The notes under the pieces are model-generated. The model did no database searches, had not been told where the DNA came from, and was given only the letters and a program-made list of their open reading frames with translations. This document shows, piece after piece, positions 56,346 through 64,000 of a DNA stretch of 64,000 nucleotides. The stretch's first letter is position 1. Every line of letters starts with the position of its first letter. The DNA is taken from assembly GCA_038229135.1 (NCBI GenBank), contig JBBROS010000019.1:1-64000 (forward strand). The letters are read 5' to 3'. This stretch comes from JBBROS01 sp038229135 (GTDB lineage Bacteria; Pseudomonadota; Alphaproteobacteria; Acetobacterales; Acetobacteraceae). A program made the position numbers and the translations under genes.

Positions 56346-57196
56346 CCCCCCTGACCCCTTCGCACCTGCCCTGGCCCGAACTCGACCAGGTTCTCGCCCA
56401 ACTCCCCTTCCGCGCCGGCTCCGTCGTCGTCACCATCTATGGCGATGCCATCCTCCCCCGCGGCGGCTGGCTCGCGCTGTCGGACCTGTTCGCCCTCATG
56501 GCCCGGCTCGGCACCCCCGAGGGCGTGGTGCGCACCGCCCTCTCCCGCCTCGCCCGCGACGGCCTGCTCGAGGCCCGCCGCATTGGCCGCCGCAGCGCAT
56601 ACGGCCTCACCGACCGCGCCCAGGCCGAGTTCACCGCCGCCATCCCCCGCATCTACGGCGCCCCCGCGCCCTCATGGGACGGCGCGCTCCACCTCGCCTT
56701 CCCCACGCCCGGCGCCGACCGCACCCCGCTCGAGCACGCCGGCTTCGCCCTCCTCTCCCCCGGCGTCCTGGCCGGCACCACCCCACCGCCTCCCGGCACC
56801 TCGACCCTCCGCGCAACGGGCTCCAGCGCCGACCTGCAAACTCTCGCCGCCCGCGCCTGGTCGTTGCCCACGCTCGCCGAGTCCTACGCAGCCTTCCACA
56901 CTCTCATGGCGCCGCTCGACCCGCCGCGCCCCACCACGCCCCTCGAGGCCATCGCCGCCCGAATCGCCCTCGTCCACGCCTGGCGCCGGGTCGCGCTGAA
57001 GGACCCGGGCCTCCCCGCGCCACTCTTGCCCCCCGACTGGCCCGGCCACCCCGCCCGCACCCTCGCGCGCCGGCTCGCGGCCACGCTCACCCAAGGCGCC
57101 ACGGCCTGGCTGGACGGCGCCGACGCTGGCGCAGACGCTGGCGCAGACGCAGGTGCCCGGGCCCTGCCGCCAGGCGAACTGCCGATGTTTCGTTGA
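56342..57196 (+). CDS. PaaX-family transcriptional regulator (probable CTG start)
   Basis: A protein of about 284 residues. The N terminus has the winged-helix PaaX pattern: LPFRAGSVVVTIYGDAILPR, WLALSDLFALMARLGTPEG, VVRTALSRLARDGLLEARRI. The C-terminal PaaX domain includes SYAAFHTLMAPLDPP and ALVHAWRRVALKDPGLPAPL. PaaX represses phenylacetate catabolism genes, but none are here. There is no ATG, GTG or TTG before the helix-turn-helix; CTG 56342 makes a 4-base CTGA overlap with the SDR stop and restores a normal N terminus. A threefold 12-base repeat at 57122-57157 encodes DAGA units. Confidence 0.85.
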   Translation: MTPLTPSHLPWPELDQVLAQLPFRAGSVVVTIYGDAILPRGGWLALSDLFALMARLGTPEGVVRTALSRLARDGLLEARRIGRRSAYGLTDRAQAEFTAAIPRIYGAPAPSWDGALHLAFPTPGADRTPLEHAGFALLSPGVLAGTTPPPPGTSTLRATGSSADLQTLAARAWSLPTLAESYAAFHTLMAPLDPPRPTTPLEAIAARIALVHAWRRVALKDPGLPAPLLPPDWPGHPARTLARRLAATLTQGATAWLDGADAGADAGADAGARALPPGELPMFR

Positions 57197-57201
57197 GCGT
57201 C

Positions 57202-57290
57202 CGTCATCGCGAGCCGAAGGCGTGGCAATCCAGGGCCACACGGACCAGGCCCGTCCGCCCCTGGATCGCCACGCTTCGCTCGCGATGACG
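57202..57290. repeat. Dispersed palindromic repeat, copy 8
   Basis: Left arm CGTCATCGCGAGCCGAAGG with CGTGGCAATCCAGGGCC; right arm CCCCTGGATCGCCACGCTTC to GCTCGCGATGACG. It begins 6 bases after the PaaX-like stop. The remaining 115 bases before the SH3 gene show nothing else. Confidence 0.85.
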
Positions 57291-57405
57291 ACCGAGGCAA
57301 GGGGCATCGAGGGGGGCCATCGAGGCGCCGATCGATCGGGACAGGGAATGCCACGCGGCACCCCGCCCGCTTGACCCGCCAACCGGCACTTGGCACCCAT
57401 GTCCC

Positions 57406-58167
57406 ATGCGCGCCCTCCCCGCCCTCCTGGCCCTCGCTGGCCTACTCAGCCTGCCCGCGCCATCGGGAGCGCAAAGCCCGGCGCCGGCCAAGCCCGCCGC
57501 CGCCGCCCCCGCTTCCCCGGCCGGCGTAGCCTCCAAACCGGCTGCCAAGCCCGCCCCCACCGTCCAGCCGAAGCCCGGCACCCCGAAGCGCCCACCCGCC
57601 AAGCCCCTGGCCAAGCCGCTGGCCAAGCCCGCGTCCAAGGCAGCGCCCGCTGCCGCCGGCGCCGCAGCCGCTGCTGCCGCGGCAGCCGCCGCCCCAAAAG
57701 AGCCCGAAAAACCCGCCGAGCCCACCAAGGGCAGCAACACAGGCGCCCCCCTCCCCCGCTTCGCGACCCTCCGCTCCGACGAGGTCAATTTCCGCGCCGG
57801 CCCCGGCACCCGCTACCCCATCGAATGGGTCTACAAGCGCCGCGACCTCCCTGTGGTGATCGAGCGCGAGTTCGAGATCTGGCGCCTCGTGCGAGACCAG
57901 GAGGGTGTGAAGGGCTGGGTCCACCAGGCCACCCTCGCCCCCCGCCGCACCGGCATCGTGGTGGCCACGCCGGGCCGCGACCCCACGCTCCGGGCCGACG
58001 CGCGCGACGACGCCACCCCTGTCGCCCGCCTCCGCCCCGGCGTCATCGTCCGCCTCCGCTCCTGCGAGGCAACGAACGACTGGTGCCAGGCCCAGGTCCA
58101 GGACTACCGTGGCTGGGTCCGCCGCGCCGACATCTGGGGCACCTTCCCGAACGAGGCCATCCAATGA
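57406..58167 (+). CDS. Exported SH3-like domain protein
   Basis: A protein of 253 residues. A signal peptide (LPALLALAGLLSLPAPSGAQ) is followed by a 90-residue linker of Ala, Pro and Lys (AKPLAKPLAKP and a run of Ala). Two bacterial SH3-like units follow: RSDEVNFRAGPGTRYPIEWV with WRLVRDQEGVKGWVHQATLA, and TLRADARDDATPVARLRPGV with WCQAQVQDYRGWVRRADIWG. Such proteins bind envelope peptides or cell wall. Its stop overlaps the next gene by ATGA, which ties it to the nitrile hydratase-type genes, perhaps only by transcription. Confidence 0.85.
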   Translation: MRALPALLALAGLLSLPAPSGAQSPAPAKPAAAAPASPAGVASKPAAKPAPTVQPKPGTPKRPPAKPLAKPLAKPASKAAPAAAGAAAAAAAAAAAPKEPEKPAEPTKGSNTGAPLPRFATLRSDEVNFRAGPGTRYPIEWVYKRRDLPVVIEREFEIWRLVRDQEGVKGWVHQATLAPRRTGIVVATPGRDPTLRADARDDATPVARLRPGVIVRLRSCEATNDWCQAQVQDYRGWVRRADIWGTFPNEAIQ

Positions 58168-58475
58168 CAGCCGAACCTGCCGACACCCCCGGCCGCGCCC
58201 ACCACGACATGGGCGGCGCTCCTCGTTTCCTCTGCGAGCCCGTCGACACCTCGCCCCACGCCCTCACCGCCTTCGACCGCGAGGTGGACGCCATCCGCGG
58301 CATCCTCGGCGCCAAGGGCGTCATGAGCGTGGATGAGCTCCGCCGGGGCATCGAGGCCATCCCGGAGGAGACCTATCTCCGCCTCGGCTACTACCAGAAA
58401 TGGATCCGCTCCATCGCCGACAACCTGGTCGCCCGCGGCGTCGTCACCCAAGCCGAGCTGGAGGCGCTGCTGTGA
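58164..58475 (+). CDS. Nitrile hydratase/thiocyanate hydrolase family, beta N-terminal-type subunit
   Basis: A protein of 103 residues matching the N-terminal helical half of nitrile hydratase beta: HHDMGGAPRFLCEPVDTSPH, ALTAFDREVDAIRGILGAKG, YYQKWIRSIADNLVARGVVT. In thiocyanate hydrolase the two halves of beta are separate subunits, as here. An accessory (activator) protein has a similar fold and is the alternative. ATG 58164 overlaps the SH3 gene; its end overlaps the next gene by GTGA. Confidence 0.8.
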   Translation: MTAEPADTPGRAHHDMGGAPRFLCEPVDTSPHALTAFDREVDAIRGILGAKGVMSVDELRRGIEAIPEETYLRLGYYQKWIRSIADNLVARGVVTQAELEALL

Positions 58476-58762
58476 TCGCTGCCGGCACCCCCGTGCGTGT
58501 CCGCGACGCCTGGCCCGAGCGGGACGGCCCCTGCCACATCCGCACGCCCCACTACCTCCGTGGCCGCCCCGGCACGGTCGTCCGCCACCTCGGCCGCTTC
58601 AAGAACCCCGAGGACCTCGCCTTCGCCCGGCCGGCGCCCCTGCTCGACCTCTATCACGTCGCCTTCCGCCCCACGGACATCTGGCCCGACGCCCCCACCC
58701 ACACCGCGTCGGACGAGATCGTGGTCGAACTCTTCGAACCCTGGCTGGAGCCCGCCCCATGA
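58472..58762 (+). CDS. Nitrile hydratase/thiocyanate hydrolase family, beta C-terminal-type subunit
   Basis: A protein of 96 residues, the SH3-like barrel half of nitrile hydratase beta: GTPVRVRDAWPERDGPCHIR, TPHYLRGRPGTVVRHLGRFK and LYHVAFRPTDIWPD, ending VVELFEPWLEPA. The conserved arginine in TPHYLRG belongs to the pair that contacts the modified cysteines in this family. The GTG start (58472) and ATGA end overlap the neighbours, so the three chains should be made in equal amounts. Confidence 0.85.
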   Translation: MIAAGTPVRVRDAWPERDGPCHIRTPHYLRGRPGTVVRHLGRFKNPEDLAFARPAPLLDLYHVAFRPTDIWPDAPTHTASDEIVVELFEPWLEPAP

Positions 58763-59340
58763 ACGTGCTGGATGCCCCCTCGGACCGCCTGCTCGAGGCC
58801 GTCCGCACCCTGCTGCACCAGAAGGGCATCGCCACCCCGGAGGAGATCGCCGCCCGGATCGAACACACGGACCGCGCGAGCCCCGCCCAGGGCGCCCGCC
58901 TGGTCGCTCGAGCCTGGACCGACCCGGCCTTCCGCACCCGCCTCCTGGCCGACGGCGCCCAGGCCGCCGAGGAGATGGGCATCGCCATGCGCGGCCTGCC
59001 CCCGCTCGGCGTGCTCGAGAACGAGCCGGGGCTGCACCACCTCGTCGTCTGCACCCTCTGCAGCTGCTACCCGCGCGCCGTCCTCGGCTACCCGCCCTTC
59101 TGGTTCAAATCCCCCGCCTACCGCGCCCGCGCCGTCCGCGACCCGGCGGGCGTGCTCGCGGAATGGCACACGACGCTCCCGGAGGGCACCCGCATCCGCG
59201 TGGTGGACAGCACCGCCGACTACCGCTGGATGGTCCTGCCCGAACGCCCGCCCGGCACCGAAGGATGGGACGCCGAGCGCCTCGCCACGATCGGCCGCGA
59301 AGGCGACATGATCGGCGTCACCGTCCCGAAGGCCGCGTAG
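58759..59340 (+). CDS. Nitrile hydratase alpha / thiocyanate hydrolase gamma-type catalytic subunit (cobalt type)
   Basis: A protein of 193 residues. The metal site VCTLCSCYPRAVLGYPP (about residues 98-114) has the CTLCSC form, with Thr as in cobalt enzymes rather than the Ser of iron ones. Two of its cysteines become sulfinic and sulfenic acid in the family. Also WFKSPAYRARAVRDPAGVLA, VVDSTADYRWMVLPERPPGT and GDMIGVTVP. The complex would hydrate nitriles or hydrolyse thiocyanate; the split beta chains favour the thiocyanate-hydrolase-like layout, but the substrate is not known. No cobalt transporter or metallochaperone gene is adjacent. Confidence 0.9.
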   Translation: MNVLDAPSDRLLEAVRTLLHQKGIATPEEIAARIEHTDRASPAQGARLVARAWTDPAFRTRLLADGAQAAEEMGIAMRGLPPLGVLENEPGLHHLVVCTLCSCYPRAVLGYPPFWFKSPAYRARAVRDPAGVLAEWHTTLPEGTRIRVVDSTADYRWMVLPERPPGTEGWDAERLATIGREGDMIGVTVPKAA

Positions 59341-59357
59341 GGTGGGTGAAACCCACC
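59341..59357 (+). terminator. Short hairpin after the nitrile hydratase-type operon
   Basis: GGTGGGT and ACCCACC form a perfect 7-base-pair stem with a 3-base loop directly after the stop codon. The wider motif (AGGGTGGGTGAAACCCACC) resembles common dispersed GTAGGGTGGG-type palindromes. It could be a weak terminator or an RNA stabiliser. Confidence 0.4.
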
Positions 59358-59379
59358 ATGGTCCCGCCCCAAGACACCC

Positions 59380-60015
59380 TTGAGCGCCACCCTCGGCATC
59401 GTCGTCGGCCTGGAGGCCGAGGCCCGCATCGCCCGCCGCTGGACCCGCCATGTCGCCATCGGCGGTGGCGGCGCAGCCGGCGCCACGCGCGCCGCTGACA
59501 CCCTGGCCCCCCACGTCACCGCCCTCCTCAGCTTCGGCCTCGCCGGCGCCCTCGACTCCGCCCTCCGCGCCGGCGACCTCGTCATCCCCGCCACCATCCT
59601 CGACGGCCCCGAGTCCTGGACCGCCGACCCCGCCCTCACGGCCCGGCTCGGCGGCCCCACCCACGCCACCATGCTCGGCGGCGGCACCATCCTCGCCACC
59701 GCCTGGGATAAAGCCGCGGCCCAGGCCCGCACCGGCGCCACCGCCATCGACCTCGAATCCGCCGCCGTCGCCCGCGCGGCCGCGCGCCATGGCCTGCCCT
59801 TCGCCGTGCTCCGCGCCATCGCCGACCCGGCCCACCGTAGCCTTCCCCGCGCCGCGCTGGTCGCGCTCGACCCGCAGGGCCGCGTCGGCCTCCTCCGCGT
59901 GCTCACCGCGGCCCTCGCCGAGCCGCGCACCTGGCCCGCGCTCATCGCCCTCGGCCGCGACGCCGCCCACGCCCGCGCAACCCTCCTCCGCCGCACGAAG
60001 GACCCCCTCGCATGA
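59380..60015 (+). CDS. Nucleoside-phosphorylase-superfamily protein, possibly hopanoid-associated
   Basis: A protein of 211 residues starting at TTG 59380. It has the short phosphorylase fold: LGIVVGLEAEARIARRWTRH, GGGGAAGATRAADTLAPH, LLSFGLAGALDSALRAGDLV, then TAIDLESAAVARAAARHGLP, the family's purine-site region. Proteins of this size and type include HpnG of the hopanoid pathway, but no other hopanoid gene is in the window, so that name is only a possibility. It overlaps the ureohydrolase gene by ATGA. Confidence 0.75.
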   Translation: MSATLGIVVGLEAEARIARRWTRHVAIGGGGAAGATRAADTLAPHVTALLSFGLAGALDSALRAGDLVIPATILDGPESWTADPALTARLGGPTHATMLGGGTILATAWDKAAAQARTGATAIDLESAAVARAAARHGLPFAVLRAIADPAHRSLPRAALVALDPQGRVGLLRVLTAALAEPRTWPALIALGRDAAHARATLLRRTKDPLA

Positions 60016-60998
60016 CCCAGCTCAAGCCCGCCGCGCACTACCCCGCCATGAACGACCCGCAGGCCCAGCCGCGCTACGTCGGCATCCCCAGCTTCTTCCG
60101 CACGCCCATCGCAGCCTCCCTCGAGGACGTCGACATCGGCATCATCGGCGTCCCCTTCGACGGCGGCGTCACCAACCGCCCCGGCACCCGCCACGGCCCC
60201 CGCGAGATCCGCAACCAGTCCAGCCTCATCCGCCCGCACAACCCGCCAACCCTCCAATCCCCCTTCGCCACCCACCGCGTGCGGGACCTCGGGGATTGCT
60301 GGATCGAGCGCCCCTACGAGCTCCGCGGCGCGCTCGAGGAGATCGAGGCCTTCTACCGCACCGTCGTGGCGGCCGGTATCGCCCCGCTGACGGTCGGCGG
60401 CGACCACTCCATCGCCTGGCCCATCCTCCGCGCCGTCGCCGCCAAGGTCGGGCAACCCCTCGGCATGGTCCACATCGACGCGCATGGCGACACCGGAGAC
60501 GACTACATGGGATCGCGCGTCCACCACGGCGCCCCGTTCCGCCGGGCCGTGGAGGACGGCCTGCTGGACCCCACGCGCGTCATCCAGATCGGCCTCCGCG
60601 GCACCAGCACCACGCCGGGCGGCATGTGGGCCTACAGCACCCAGTCCGGCATGCGCGTGATGCCCATCGAGGAGCTGCACGACCAGGGCTGGCGCTACGC
60701 CGTGGAAGAGGCCCGCCGGGTGGCCGGCACCGGCCCCACCTATCTCAGCTTCGACATCGACAGCCTGGACCCGGCCTTCGCCCCCGGCACCGGCACCCCC
60801 GAGGCCGGCGGCCTCACCTCGCTCGAGGCGCTCCGCATCGTCCGCGGCCTCCGCGGCCTGGACATCGTCGCCGCCGACCTCGTCGAGGTCAGCCCCCCCT
60901 TCGACGTCGGCGGCATAACCACGCTCAACGCCGCCGCGATCCTGTTCGAGATCCTGTGCGTGATGACCGCCTCCCCGTCGCTCGAACGCCCAGGCTGA
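60012..60998 (+). CDS. speB: Agmatinase-family ureohydrolase
   Basis: A protein of 328 residues of the arginase/agmatinase family. The binuclear manganese ligands are in GGDHSIAWP, HIDAHGDTGDD and SFDIDSLDPAFAPGTGTPEA, and GVPFDGGVTNRPGTRHGPRE is the agmatinase-like N-terminal signature. The reaction is removal of urea from agmatine or a similar guanidino compound; guanidinobutyrase or guanidine hydrolase activity cannot be excluded. ATG 60012 overlaps the phosphorylase gene. Confidence 0.88.
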   Translation: MTQLKPAAHYPAMNDPQAQPRYVGIPSFFRTPIAASLEDVDIGIIGVPFDGGVTNRPGTRHGPREIRNQSSLIRPHNPPTLQSPFATHRVRDLGDCWIERPYELRGALEEIEAFYRTVVAAGIAPLTVGGDHSIAWPILRAVAAKVGQPLGMVHIDAHGDTGDDYMGSRVHHGAPFRRAVEDGLLDPTRVIQIGLRGTSTTPGGMWAYSTQSGMRVMPIEELHDQGWRYAVEEARRVAGTGPTYLSFDIDSLDPAFAPGTGTPEAGGLTSLEALRIVRGLRGLDIVAADLVEVSPPFDVGGITTLNAAAILFEILCVMTASPSLERPG

Positions 60999-61159
60999 CG
61001 CCGGCAGGAGTGCCCACGGCGGGGTTCGAAGCTCGGCCCCGGTGCGCAACGCCCTGGGGATCGAGAGGAAATGTCATGCACCTGTCATCGTTCGTTGCTC
61101 GTTAAGCGCCGGTAACTCTCGTATCTGCCCGCCCCACAAGACCCTTGGGGGAGCAGACC

Positions 61160-63817
61160 ATGGCCCTACGCCCGCGCGTCAACGAGTTCGTGTTCAACCA
61201 CGTCGGCACCGACACCAGCGAGTTCATCGAGCTCCTCGCCGACCCGAGCACGTCGCTGGCCAGCTACCGCCTCGTCATCATCGACGGCGACAGCGGCGCA
61301 CGCGGCACCGTCAACTACGTCGGCACGCCAGGCACCACCAACGCCAGCGGCTACTATGTCACCCCGTTCCTCAACAACCAGCTCCAGAACGGCACCCAGA
61401 CCCTTCTGCTCGTCAGCGGCTTCACCGGCACGAGCGGCGCCGACCTCGACGCCAACGACGACGGCATCCTCGACAGCACACCCTGGACCAGCATCGTCGA
61501 CTCCGTCGCGGTCACGGATGGCGGCGCCGGAGACCTCACCTACGCCGGCGCCCCGGTGCTCCCCGCCAGCGGCGGCAACGCCGTCGGCGGAGCCTCGCGC
61601 ATCCCGGACGGCATCGACACCGACACGCCGGTCGACTTCGTCACCAACGATTTCGACGGCGCCGGGCTGCCCGGCTTCACCGGCACCCCGGTCGCTGGCG
61701 AGGCGCTGAACACGCCGGGCGCGGCTAACGCCACCGTCGCCGGCACGCCCGCCGGCCCGACCGCGGCGACCATCCGCGCCATCCAGGGCAGCGCCCAGGT
61801 CAGCCCCCTCGCGGGCCAGCAGGTCCGCACGACCGGCGTCGTCACCGCGCTCGACACCGTGGGCGGCATCGGCTTCTGGATCCAGGACCCGGCGCCGGAT
61901 GCGAACCCGGCCACCTCGGAAGGCATTTTCGTCTTCACCAACACCCTCACGGGCCTCCCCGCCGTTGGCGACACCGTGACCGTCACGGGCACCGTCAGCG
62001 AATTCACCGCCGGGAACGCCAACAACCTCGGCCTGACCGAGCTGACCAGCCCCACTGTCGTCCGTAACTCCAGCGCCAACCCGCTGCCCGCCCCGATCCT
62101 CATCGGCGCCGGCGGCCGCACACCTCCTACGGGCGTCATCTACAACGACGCGCCGGGCAACCTGAACACGGGCATCGGCGATTTCGACCCTGTCAACGAG
62201 GGCGTGGACTTCTACGAATCCCTCGAGGGCATGCGCGTCACCGTCAACAACGCCGTGGTCACCCAGGGCACCAACGGCTTCGACGAGACCTGGGTCCTCG
62301 CCGACCTCGGCGCCGGGTCCGCCATCCGCACCCCCCGTGGCGGTGTGCTGCTGGGCCAGACCGACGACAACCCCGAGCGCATCCTCGTCGATTTCGACCC
62401 GGGCGTCCTCGCCAACCCCGGCTTCCAGGCCAAGGTCGGCGACACCATCGGCAGCCTCACGGGCGTGCTGCAGTACGATTTCGGCAATTACCGCATTGTC
62501 CTCACCGCCGCCCCCACGCTCACCTCCAACCCGCTCCCGCAGGAAGTCACGTCGCTGCGCGGCGACGCCGACACGCTCAGCTTCGCCGAGTGGAACGTCG
62601 AGAACCTGGACCCGTCGGACCCCAAATTCGACGCCATCGCCAGCATCATCGGCATCAACCTCCGCGCCCCCGACATCCTGGCGCTCCAGGAAATCCAGGA
62701 CAGCAACGGCGCCACGAACGACGGCACGACCGAGGCGACCGTGACGGCCGCCAAGCTCATCGCCGCCGTGCGCGCGGCCACCGGCATCACCTACGCCTAC
62801 GCCGATATCGCGCCGGCCAATGGCACCTCCGGCGGCGAGCCCGGCGGCAACATCCGCCCCGGCTATCTCTACAACCCGAACCGCGTGCAGCTCGGCGCGC
62901 TGTCCACCATCACCGACAGCAACCTGTCGGACGGCAATGCCTTCGCCAGCTCCCGCCTGCCGCTGGTGGGCACCTTTCGCTTCAACGGCCAGGACGTCAC
63001 CCTGGTCAACGTCCACTCCACCTCGAAGGGCGGCAGCACCAGCTCCTACGGCGCCGTGCAGCCTCCCGTAAACGGCGGCGAGGCAGCCCGCACGGCCCAG
63101 GCGACCGAGACCCGCCGCGTGATCGATGCCCGCCTGGCCGCAGACCCCTCGGCCAAGATTGCCGTGCTCGGCGACCACAACGAGTTTGCCTGGAACGCGC
63201 CCCAGCAGGTCTTCACCGCCGACGGCACCCTCACCAACCTCGAGGAGCTGCTGCCCGAGAACGAGCGCTATACCTACACCTTCGACGGCAACAGCCAGGG
63301 CCTCGACCACACCCTGGCCACCGGCGGCCTGCTCGACGCCGTCAGCGCCTTCGACGTCGTGCACGTCAACAGCGAATACGCCGACGCCGTGCGCGTGTCG
63401 GACCACGACCCATCGGTCACCACCGTCAGCCTCGCCCGCCTCGGGACGACGCCCCCCGCCTTCATCGGCACCATCGACCCGGCCGCCACCCGCACCTTCT
63501 TCGCCAGCGCCGGCACCACCACCACGGGCGGGTCGGCGGCCGACATTATCTTCGGCAGCACGGGCGACGCGACCGTCGCGGGGGGAGCAGGCGCGGACCT
63601 GTTCGGCTTCTTCAACGGCAACGGCGGCGGCACCATCACCGTCACGGACTTCTCCACGGCCGACCGCATCGGCCTCTACGGCTTTGCAGCCGGCGCCGAG
63701 GGCACCGCCCTGGCCGGCACCACCATCGCGGCCGGCAGCACCACCCTAACCCTCGCCGACAGCACCCGCGTGGTGCTCACAGGCTACACGTCGCTGACCG
63801 CGTCGCAGTTCGTTTGA
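61160..63817 (+). CDS. Large extracellular nuclease (lamin-tail + endonuclease/exonuclease/phosphatase), probable type I export
   Basis: A protein of 885 residues. Residues 5-110 look like a lamin-tail domain (RVNEFVFNHVGTDTSEFIEL). Residues 200-440 are OB-like beta domains (TGVVTALDTVGGIGFWIQDP; VGDTVTVTGTVSEFT). Residues 465-765 hold the EEP nuclease: FAEWNVENL, ILALQEIQD, NVHSTSKGG, LGDHNEF, LDHTLA and SDHDPSV. The end (780-885) has a degenerate RTX-like GGAGADLFGFF and a beta-rich tail. With no signal peptide, type I secretion is likely. This matches the ExeM/NucH group of extracellular DNases. ATG 61160 follows GGGGGAG. Confidence 0.88.
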   Translation: MALRPRVNEFVFNHVGTDTSEFIELLADPSTSLASYRLVIIDGDSGARGTVNYVGTPGTTNASGYYVTPFLNNQLQNGTQTLLLVSGFTGTSGADLDANDDGILDSTPWTSIVDSVAVTDGGAGDLTYAGAPVLPASGGNAVGGASRIPDGIDTDTPVDFVTNDFDGAGLPGFTGTPVAGEALNTPGAANATVAGTPAGPTAATIRAIQGSAQVSPLAGQQVRTTGVVTALDTVGGIGFWIQDPAPDANPATSEGIFVFTNTLTGLPAVGDTVTVTGTVSEFTAGNANNLGLTELTSPTVVRNSSANPLPAPILIGAGGRTPPTGVIYNDAPGNLNTGIGDFDPVNEGVDFYESLEGMRVTVNNAVVTQGTNGFDETWVLADLGAGSAIRTPRGGVLLGQTDDNPERILVDFDPGVLANPGFQAKVGDTIGSLTGVLQYDFGNYRIVLTAAPTLTSNPLPQEVTSLRGDADTLSFAEWNVENLDPSDPKFDAIASIIGINLRAPDILALQEIQDSNGATNDGTTEATVTAAKLIAAVRAATGITYAYADIAPANGTSGGEPGGNIRPGYLYNPNRVQLGALSTITDSNLSDGNAFASSRLPLVGTFRFNGQDVTLVNVHSTSKGGSTSSYGAVQPPVNGGEAARTAQATETRRVIDARLAADPSAKIAVLGDHNEFAWNAPQQVFTADGTLTNLEELLPENERYTYTFDGNSQGLDHTLATGGLLDAVSAFDVVHVNSEYADAVRVSDHDPSVTTVSLARLGTTPPAFIGTIDPAATRTFFASAGTTTTGGSAADIIFGSTGDATVAGGAGADLFGFFNGNGGGTITVTDFSTADRIGLYGFAAGAEGTALAGTTIAAGSTTLTLADSTRVVLTGYTSLTASQFV

Positions 63818-63831
63818 TCGGAGCCAAGCAA

Positions 63832-64000
63832 ATGACCCTCTTCCGCATCACCCTCGCAGGCGCGTTGCTGGCCGGCACTGCGGCCCACGCCGCGCCGATC
63901 ACCTACTCGAGCCGCACGGCATTCAACACGGCGCTTGCCGCCCTGGGCGCCACCGCCACCACGGAGACGTTCGAGTCGATCGACCCCGCGCTCCGCGGCA
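63832..64000 (+). CDS. Exported protein, N-terminal part
   Basis: The first 56 residues, cut by the window end. A signal peptide (MTLFRITLAGALLAGTAAHA) precedes APITYSSRTAFNTALAALGA and TTETFESIDPALRG. This start resembles surface proteins that end in a PEP-CTERM-type sorting signal, but the C terminus is not visible. GGAG stands 8 bases before ATG 63832, 14 bases after the nuclease stop, so the two genes are probably one operon. Confidence 0.7.
   Translation, partial: MTLFRITLAGALLAGTAAHAAPITYSSRTAFNTALAALGATATTETFESIDPALRG

Noticed and set aside
61076..61105. A nine-codon leader-like frame before the nuclease
   Set aside because: AGAGGAA precedes the ATG, but no attenuator hairpins or codon pattern support a leader peptide.

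Overview
The window is a very GC-rich bacterial chromosome segment with tightly packed genes, many joined by 4-base ATGA or GTGA overlaps. The gene content points to an alphaproteobacterium, probably order Rhodospirillales and perhaps Acetobacteraceae. The clues are a three-gene proton-translocating transhydrogenase, a mic60-hemY pair, the lptC-lptA-lptB-rpoN-hpf block, hsp20 next to a DUF1150 gene, and DUF2336. The family-level placement is inference. I saw no rRNA, tRNA, CRISPR array or insertion sequence.

Layout. Bases 1-9443: the thiC tail, a SirB1-family gene, pntAA-pntAB-pntB, oligoendopeptidase pepF with a UbiB-like kinase, and an acyl-CoA synthetase. Bases 9550-12452: an envelope-stress-like trio (long DUF2491 membrane protein, DUF350, PspA/IM30) resembling E. 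coli yjfK-yjfL-yjfJ. Bases 12725-17199: a branched-chain amino-acid type ABC importer with a fused permease-ATPase. Bases 17325-21885: a small ORF, an RhlE-like helicase and a chromate-resistance operon. Bases 21899-29950: a family-9 glycosyltransferase, secA, and ppiC-argJ-(GNAT+Nudix), then a molybdopterin-binding-domain gene. Bases 30016-35770: kdsD-lptC-lptA-lptB, rpoN and long-form hpf, serving LPS synthesis and transport, sigma-54 and ribosome hibernation. Bases 35887-39152: DUF1150/hsp20, then def-fmt-truA. Bases 39118-44406: dapD-dapE plus a membrane protein, then a degenerate GGDEF protein with DUF2336. Bases 44426-52253: hemD-mic60-hemY diverging from tsaD-rlmJ, followed by gpsA-murJ. 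Bases 52396-54546: a polymorphic-toxin/immunity locus. Bases 54631-57196: trpS-SDR-PaaX. Bases 57406-60998: an SH3 protein with a three-subunit nitrile hydratase/thiocyanate hydrolase-type enzyme, a phosphorylase and a ureohydrolase. Bases 61160-64000: a large secreted nuclease and the start of another exported protein.

The strongest candidate for something undescribed is the cassette between murJ and trpS. A 326-residue toxin-like protein is followed 11 bases later by an immunity-like DUF4279 gene. Next come a broken second toxin tail that keeps the reading frame, stop position and 11-base spacing, and a second immunity gene about three quarters identical to the first. This looks like a tandem-duplicated toxin-tail/immunity module.

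Other points: eight copies of a roughly 90-base palindromic repeat are scattered through the window, and one forms the 3' end of a glycosyltransferase gene. Several genes (acyl-CoA synthetase, lptB, paaX) have no ATG, GTG or TTG at the right place and seem to begin at CTG. hemC is absent from beside hemD.
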